A DNA stretch of 64,000 nucleotides from Niallia circulans (GTDB lineage Bacteria; Bacillota; Bacilli; Bacillales; Cytobacillaceae). Positions within the stretch are counted from its first letter, which is position 1. Each line of letters begins with the position of its first letter. Of the stretch, positions 59,276 through 64,000 are shown piece by piece. The notes beneath the pieces are model-generated. The model was not told where the DNA came from. It did no database searches and saw only the letters and a program-made list of their open reading frames with translations. The DNA is taken from assembly GCF_007273535.1 (NCBI RefSeq), contig NZ_RIBP01000004.1, positions 2,208,001-2,272,000 of the forward strand, in the 5' to 3' direction. The position numbers and the translations under genes were made by a program.

Positions 59276-61342
59276 ATGAGTAAAAAAGATTTATTGCTAG
59301 AGATCGGTTTAGAAGAAATGCCTGCCCGTTTTGTCACAAGCAGCATGAACAGCTTAAAAGAAAAGGTGGAAGCATGGCTGAATGAAAAACAATTGCAATT
59401 CGATGCAATTGAAGCATTCTCTACACCAAGACGTCTTGCGATTTTAGTTTCCCAAGCAGATGAAGCGCAAAAGGATATTGAGGAAGAAGCAAAAGGCCCT
59501 GCTAAAAAGATTGCTCTTGATGAAAAAGGGGAATGGTCTAAGGCAGCTGCCGGCTTCACAAGAGGTCAAGGTGCGACGGTTGAAGATATTTATTTCAAGG
59601 AAATCAATGGTGTGGAATATGCACATGTTAAAAAATTCATTAAAGGCCAAGCAACAATTGATTTGTTGCCTGCATTAAAGGACATCATTTTAAGCTTGAC
59701 GTTCCCAAAAAACATGCGTTGGGCAAATAATGACCTGCGTTATATTCGTCCAATTAAATGGATTGCCGCGTTATTTGGCGATACAGTCGTTCCATTTTCG
59801 ATTACAGGTGTGGAAACAGACCGTAAATCGCTTGGCCACCGTTTCCTTGGAGAAGAAATCAGCTTTGCTCAGCCTAGCAATTATAAAGAAGCGTTGCTAA
59901 GTCAGTTTGTCATTGCAAACCCTGAAGAACGTAAAGCAGCTATTCTTTCGCAAATTAATAAGATTAGCGAAGAGAATGATTGGATTATACCAATTGATGC
60001 GGATTTGTTGGAAGAAGTTAATAATTTAGTTGAATATCCGACAGCTCTTTTCGGTAAGTTTGAAGAATCCTTTTTGGAGCTTCCAAACGAGGTGCTGATA
60101 ACAAGCATGAAGGAGCATCAGCGTTATTTCCCTGTTAAATCAAAGGATGATACATTGCTTCCTTACTTTATTACAGTCCGCAATGGTGACCATAACCATT
60201 TAGAAAAGGTCGCAAGAGGGAATGAAAAAGTGTTAAGAGCTCGTCTTGCAGATGCTGCGTTCTTCTATAAAGAAGATCAAAAGCAGGATATTGACAAGCT
60301 TTTGGCGAAATTACAATCCATTGTATATCACGAAGAAATAGGCACTCTTTCAGAAAAAGTTGCAAGAGTACAAGGGTTAACAACTAACATTGCTGATACC
60401 CTTAACTTCTCAGCAGAAGAAAAGAAAAACGCAGATCGTGCAGCCCAAATCTCAAAATTTGACCTTGTTACTAACATGGTTTACGAGTTTCCAGAGCTAC
60501 AAGGGCTTATGGGTGAAAAATATGCCCTGCAAAAAGGGGAAGCTTCTGCTGTTGCTAAGGCTATTAACGAACATTATATGCCGAGACACGCAGACGATAA
60601 CACTGCCTCAAGCAATGAAGGTGCAGCACTTGCTCTTGCAGAAAAACTGGATACAATCGTTTCCTTCTTTGCAATCGGCTTAATTCCAACTGGTTCACAA
60701 GACCCTTATGCGCTCCGCAGACAGGCTACAGGTGTTGTGCAGACCTTGATGGATAAAGAGTGGGATTTATCTTTAGAAGAGCTTGTATCACTTGCTATGC
60801 ATAATGTAAAAGGCTTTGCAAAAACTTCTGAAGAAGAACTGCATAAAAATCTAATCGATTTCTTTAAGGCTCGTATTAAGCATATCCTTCAAGCAGAAGG
60901 CATTCGTTACGATTTAATCGATGCAGTTCTTGGCGATGCAATTGGCAGTCCTGCAAGCTTGCTTAAAAAGGCTAAGGTGCTTGATAGCCATAAAAATGAT
61001 GCTAACTTTAAAAATGGTATTGAAGCATTGGCGCGTGTCATTAATATTTCCAAAAAGGCAGAAGTTAAAGGCTCTGTTGATTCAGCCTTGTTTGAGAATG
61101 AAGAGGAAGGCAGCTTGTTCCAAGCAGTGCAATCAGTGAAAGAGAAACTGACAAAGGATACAGAGGCAGAAGTATACTTCACTTTGCTGCTCTCTCTTGA
61201 GTCCTCTATTGCCTCGTATTTCGATAATACAATGGTAATGTCAGATAACCCGTCTTTGAAAGAAAATAGATTAAATCAAATGACAGAGCTTGCAGACATA
61301 ATAAAAGGCTTTGCTAATGTATCAGAAATAATGGTGAAATAA
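59276..61342 (+). CDS. glyS: Glycyl-tRNA synthetase beta subunit
   Basis: 688 aa, ATG 10 nt after AAGGAGG at the end of glyQ. DLLLEIGLEEMPARFV, FPKNMRWANNDLRYIRPIKWIAALF and MKEHQRYFPV are beta-subunit blocks. The middle has an HD-like region and the C-terminal part a DALR-type anticodon-binding domain. It recognises tRNA-Gly with GlyQ. Followed by a terminator. Normal length. Confidence 0.97.
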   Translation: MSKKDLLLEIGLEEMPARFVTSSMNSLKEKVEAWLNEKQLQFDAIEAFSTPRRLAILVSQADEAQKDIEEEAKGPAKKIALDEKGEWSKAAAGFTRGQGATVEDIYFKEINGVEYAHVKKFIKGQATIDLLPALKDIILSLTFPKNMRWANNDLRYIRPIKWIAALFGDTVVPFSITGVETDRKSLGHRFLGEEISFAQPSNYKEALLSQFVIANPEERKAAILSQINKISEENDWIIPIDADLLEEVNNLVEYPTALFGKFEESFLELPNEVLITSMKEHQRYFPVKSKDDTLLPYFITVRNGDHNHLEKVARGNEKVLRARLADAAFFYKEDQKQDIDKLLAKLQSIVYHEEIGTLSEKVARVQGLTTNIADTLNFSAEEKKNADRAAQISKFDLVTNMVYEFPELQGLMGEKYALQKGEASAVAKAINEHYMPRHADDNTASSNEGAALALAEKLDTIVSFFAIGLIPTGSQDPYALRRQATGVVQTLMDKEWDLSLEELVSLAMHNVKGFAKTSEEELHKNLIDFFKARIKHILQAEGIRYDLIDAVLGDAIGSPASLLKKAKVLDSHKNDANFKNGIEALARVINISKKAEVKGSVDSALFENEEEGSLFQAVQSVKEKLTKDTEAEVYFTLLLSLESSIASYFDNTMVMSDNPSLKENRLNQMTELADIIKGFANVSEIMVK

Positions 61343-61344
61343 AA

Positions 61345-61381
61345 AAAGTGTGGTGGAGATTTCTCCACCTACTTTATTTTA
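61345..61381 (+). terminator. Rho-independent terminator after glyS
   Basis: A GTGGTGGAGA / TCTCCACCTAC stem extended by AAA/TTT pairs and followed by TTATTTT, directly after the glyS stop. Confidence 0.82.
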
Positions 61382-61442
61382 AATGACTTCCCATATGAGC
61401 CGTCAGGAAGACGCTTTACTTTGCGAAGGTGGTGAATGAACG

Positions 61443-62057
61443 ATAAAACTGAATAAACGCCAACAGCAAATCGTGGAAATCGTTAAAGCAAATGGTCCAA
61501 TAACGGGAGAGCATATTGCTGAAAACTTACATTTAACTAGAGCGACATTACGTCCCGACCTTGCCATCTTGACAATGGCTGGATTTCTGGATGCCAGGCC
61601 TCGTGTCGGCTATTTTTATACTGGCAAAACGTCAGAGCAGTCAGAAAGAATCGGTAACTTGTATGTGAAAGATTATTATTCCTGTCCTGTTGTAGCAAGT
61701 GATACAACATCTGTATACGATGCGATTGTTACGATGTTTACAGAAGATGTCGGGACGATTTTTATCGTTGATGCTAATAATGCTCTTGCAGGTGTTGTTT
61801 CAAGAAAAGACATGTTAAGGGCAAGTATCGGCAAGCAGGAATTGTCGTCATTGCCTGTTACCATTATTATGACAAGGATGCCGAATATCACGTATTGTTA
61901 CTTGGACGACAAATTAGTTGATGTCGGTAAAAAGCTAATAGAGAGAGAAATAGATTCTCTGCCTGTTGTAAAAGAGGAACAAGATGGTCTTAAAGTAATC
62001 GGACGAGTGACAAAGACAAATATAACGAAAGCACTTGTGAACTTATCCAATGAATGA
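61443..62057 (+). CDS. ccpN: Transcriptional repressor CcpN (HTH plus two CBS domains), unusual start
   Basis: 204 aa if initiated at ATA 61443. The helix-turn-helix ([42 protein letters not shown]) needs residues upstream of the first usual start (GTG 61473), yet a TGA lies two codons before ATA 61443. AAGGTGGTG is spaced correctly for ATA. Two CBS domains follow ([36 protein letters not shown]). CcpN represses gluconeogenic genes (gapB, pckA) in response to ATP/ADP. yqfL overlaps downstream as in B. subtilis. ATA could be a mutated ATG or a genuine rare start. Confidence 0.85.
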   Translation: MKLNKRQQQIVEIVKANGPITGEHIAENLHLTRATLRPDLAILTMAGFLDARPRVGYFYTGKTSEQSERIGNLYVKDYYSCPVVASDTTSVYDAIVTMFTEDVGTIFIVDANNALAGVVSRKDMLRASIGKQELSSLPVTIIMTRMPNITYCYLDDKLVDVGKKLIEREIDSLPVVKEEQDGLKVIGRVTKTNITKALVNLSNE

Positions 62058-62077
62058 TAGAAGAGGAGGAAGTTTTC

Positions 62078-62905
62078 ATGACTGAAAGACAAATCATATA
62101 TGTAGTATCCGATTCTGTCGGAGAGACAGCCGAACTCGTAACGAAAGCCGCAATAAGTCAGTTTTCCGGTCATAATGTGAATGTATCCATAAAAAGGTTT
62201 CCTTTTGTGGAGGATAAGTCAAATATCCGTGATGTGATTCGTCAGGCCAGACAAGAGCACGGAATGATTGCATATACACTCGTAAAGCCGGAAATGCGGA
62301 AATACATGCAGGAACTTGCTGTTGAAGAAGGAGTATATGCTGCAGATATCATTGGACCAATCATCGATCAGTTTCAAATGCTATGGGGCAAAACACCGCT
62401 TTTTGAACCAGGTTTAGTCAGAAAGCTGGATGAAGACTATTTCAAAAAGGTAGAAGCAATTGAGTTTGCCGTTAAATATGACGATGGAAGAGACCCAAGA
62501 GGCTTGGAAAAGGCAGATATTATTTTACTTGGTGTTTCCAGAACGTCTAAGACACCTCTATCACAATTTCTTGCCCATAAGCGGGTGAAGGTTGCCAATG
62601 TTCCGATTGTCCCTGAAGTAGACCCTCCAAAGGAATTATTTGAGGTTCCAGCACATAAATGCTTTGGCTTAAAAATCAGCCCTAAAAAGCTGAATAATAT
62701 CCGCAAGGAAAGATTAATTTCCTTAGGACTAAGTGATAGTGCAAGCTATGCACAAATTGAACGCATTGAGCAGGAAATGGCTTACTTCGAAAATATTGTG
62801 GACAAAATAAAATGTCCTGTCATCGATGTGACAAATAAAGCGGTCGAAGAAACTGCCAATATTATTTTTAATTTATATTACCGCGCTAAAAATAATCATT
62901 TTTAA
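62078..62905 (+). CDS. yqfL: Pyruvate, phosphate dikinase regulatory protein (DUF299)
   Basis: 275 aa. Bifunctional kinase/phosphorylase family that controls PPDK or PEP synthase. [23 protein letters not shown] at the N-terminus; P-loop [15 protein letters not shown] and [20 protein letters not shown] are the family signatures. ATG 62078 lies behind AGAGGAGGAAG; the earlier in-frame ATG (62054) has no ribosome binding site. In B. subtilis YqfL modulates CcpN activity, fitting the ccpN-yqfL pair. Confidence 0.95.
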   Translation: MTERQIIYVVSDSVGETAELVTKAAISQFSGHNVNVSIKRFPFVEDKSNIRDVIRQARQEHGMIAYTLVKPEMRKYMQELAVEEGVYAADIIGPIIDQFQMLWGKTPLFEPGLVRKLDEDYFKKVEAIEFAVKYDDGRDPRGLEKADIILLGVSRTSKTPLSQFLAHKRVKVANVPIVPEVDPPKELFEVPAHKCFGLKISPKKLNNIRKERLISLGLSDSASYAQIERIEQEMAYFENIVDKIKCPVIDVTNKAVEETANIIFNLYYRAKNNHF

Positions 62906-63227
62906 ATAGAAATAAAAAACTGCAGAAGAATGGTTTTCTGCGGTTAAAAAAAGCTGGATTAACTTTTTAATTCAAAACCTGTCCATTTCTTGAAAAATAC
63001 TGTTGTTTTTTTCGGAAAATTTATGGTATAAAGCTAATTTATGTACTATAATAGAAAATTGTGATAAAAAAGTATTGTAAATAGGTTTAGAGTTGGCTCA
63101 TAACGAATAAACTATTTACTGTGAGAAGTCAAGAGGAAGAAAAAAATAATTTTCGACAACGACTCTTTCCATGAAAAAGTATTCATGAAAGAAGGAATAT
63201 ATGGAGTGATGTAGAATTAGTAGTACA
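62906..63227. other. Spacer between yqfL and yqxD
   Basis: A/T-rich, no ORF with a ribosome binding site. A hairpin AACTGCAGAA / TTCTGCGGTT (about 62918-62946) follows yqfL but has A residues after it on the plus strand, so it is a poor terminator in that direction. TATAAT-like sequence near 63045-63055 may be part of the yqxD-dnaG promoter; no convincing -35 box was found. Confidence 0.4.
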
Positions 63228-63683
63228 TTGGATAAATGCATCATATATGTTGACGCTGATTCTTGTCCTGTGAAAGAAGAAATTGTCGAAATGGCTACAA
63301 GCAGATCTATTGAATTAATTTTTATCGCTTCCTATGCTCACATGAAACGGCATGAAGACGGAACAAACTGGAAGTATGTTGACAGTAGCAAGGAAGCAGT
63401 AGATATGTTTATTATGAACGCCGTAAAGGCAAATGATGTTGTAGTAACACAGGATATTGGACTGGCAGCAACACTGCTGCCCAAAAGAGTTTATGTTCTT
63501 ACTCCAAGAGGAATTATCCTTGAGGAAAAAGATATTGGGACAGCTCTGGATATGCGCTATCTTTCTGCTAAGGCAAGAAGAAGAGGCATATACGGAAAAG
63601 GACCTAAGCCATTTGAAGAAAAGGATCGGCAGAAATTCAAAAAAAGTTTCGAAATCGTTTTGTCGAAAGTTGCAGGAGAATAA
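63228..63683 (+). CDS. yqxD: YaiI/YqxD family protein (UPF0178)
   Basis: 151 aa from TTG 63228. IYVDADSCPVKEEIVEMA, VVTQDIGLAATLLPK and ALDMRYLSAKARRRG...YGKGPKPF are the conserved blocks of this PIN-like family. The start is uncertain. TTG has no ribosome binding site nearby, while GGAGTGATG (63203-63211) is ideally placed for an in-frame ATT at 63216; a stop lies just before. Upstream of dnaG as in B. subtilis. Function unknown, possibly a nuclease. Confidence 0.88.
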   Translation: MDKCIIYVDADSCPVKEEIVEMATSRSIELIFIASYAHMKRHEDGTNWKYVDSSKEAVDMFIMNAVKANDVVVTQDIGLAATLLPKRVYVLTPRGIILEEKDIGTALDMRYLSAKARRRGIYGKGPKPFEEKDRQKFKKSFEIVLSKVAGE

Positions 63684-63742
63684 GCTGATTGTGTCGAATG
63701 TCTTATGTATAGGAATGCTAGTAGTAGGGAGATGTGTTGAAA

Positions 63743-64000
63743 ATGGTTGAGCGCATTCCTGATGAGAAAGTAAACGAGGTCAAACAGGCAATCGACATAG
63801 TTGATGTCATTGGGGAGCATGTTGCATTAACAAAGCAAGGACGCAATTATTTGGGATTGTGTCCATTTCATGGCGAAAAAACCCCCTCATTTTCCGTGTC
63901 ACCTGAAAAGCAGATATTTCATTGCTTTGGCTGTCACGCAGGAGGAAATGTATTTACCTTTCTAATGGACTTACAAGGCTATTCCTTTCAGGAAGCAGCT
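63743..64000 (+). CDS. dnaG: DNA primase DnaG, N-terminal part (partial)
   Basis: The first 86 codons are in the window. [27 protein letters not shown], then the zinc-binding domain with [30 protein letters not shown] (CxxH...CxxC). It makes RNA primers at the replication fork. AGGGAG lies 11 nt before ATG 63743; an in-frame TTG at 63737 is an alternative start. First gene of the macromolecular-synthesis operon (dnaG-sigA) in Bacillus. Confidence 0.96.
   Translation, partial: MVERIPDEKVNEVKQAIDIVDVIGEHVALTKQGRNYLGLCPFHGEKTPSFSVSPEKQIFHCFGCHAGGNVFTFLMDLQGYSFQEAA

Noticed and set aside
62916..62948. Terminator after yqfL
   Set aside because: The hairpin exists but is followed by AAAAAAA on the plus strand; only the reverse strand has a T-run, where no gene needs it.

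Overview
The window is a contiguous stretch of chromosome from a low-GC, endospore-forming Bacillaceae (Bacillus sensu lato). The evidence is the near-complete Bacillus subtilis-like gene order from the yrrS/mccAB locus through yqeG-yqeM, comE, lepA, hrcA-grpE-dnaK-dnaJ, yqeT-yqfG, era-recO-glyQS to dnaG, plus the sporulation genes sda, sigK, gpr, spoIIP, yqfC/yqfD and a cwlC-type amidase. Starts are AUG, UUG or GUG behind strong AGGAGG-type ribosome binding sites. The genus or species cannot be fixed from the sequence alone.

Layout. Positions 1-5.5 kb hold the end of a penicillin-binding protein gene, yrrS, yrzA (reverse) and the sulfur-salvage operon yrrT-mtnN-mccA-mccB, then yrhC. Positions 5.58-6.40 kb hold a cluster of very small genes: a sigma-A promoter overlapped by an inverted repeat, a 29-codon ORF, two terminator-like hairpins, two tandem YrzI-family proteins and a 19-codon ORF. 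Positions 6.5-15.3 kb hold class III fbp (reverse), an uninterrupted sigK, a cwlC-like amidase, several small proteins, an M3 peptidase and divergent pssA/psd. At 15.3-15.7 kb is sda (reverse) with a cluster of DnaA boxes upstream. Positions 15.9-20.9 kb are the yqeG-yqeH-aroE-yhbY-nadD-yqeK-rsfS-yqeM operon. Positions 21.0-25.6 kb are the late competence locus comER/comEA-comEB-comEC, in which comEC has an in-frame stop codon. Positions 26-42 kb carry holA, rpsT, gpr, spoIIP, yqxA, lepA, hemW, the CIRCE-controlled heat-shock genes, prmA, rsmE and mtaB. Positions 42-53.5 kb carry deoC, yqeW, rpsU-yqeY, nfeD-floA-yqfB, yqfC-yqfD-phoH, pgpH, ybeY and dgkA. Between dgkA and cdd is a nested insertion: an IS3-family element of about 1.67 kb sitting in the loop of a hairpin that itself lies inside a longer terminal-repeat element. 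Positions 55.6-64 kb carry cdd, era, yqzL, recO, a T-box leader, glyQ, glyS, ccpN, yqfL, yqxD and the start of dnaG.

Most of the content is ordinary housekeeping: translation and ribosome assembly, protein folding, replication, phospholipid synthesis and sporulation. The points most worth a second look are the small-protein cluster near 6 kb, the heavily structured comEC-holA spacer, the comEC nonsense codon, two hairpins that bury ribosome binding sites of sporulation genes (spoIIP, yqfC), the nested IS insertion, and the apparently non-canonical start codon of ccpN. No rRNA, tRNA, CRISPR array or prophage was seen.
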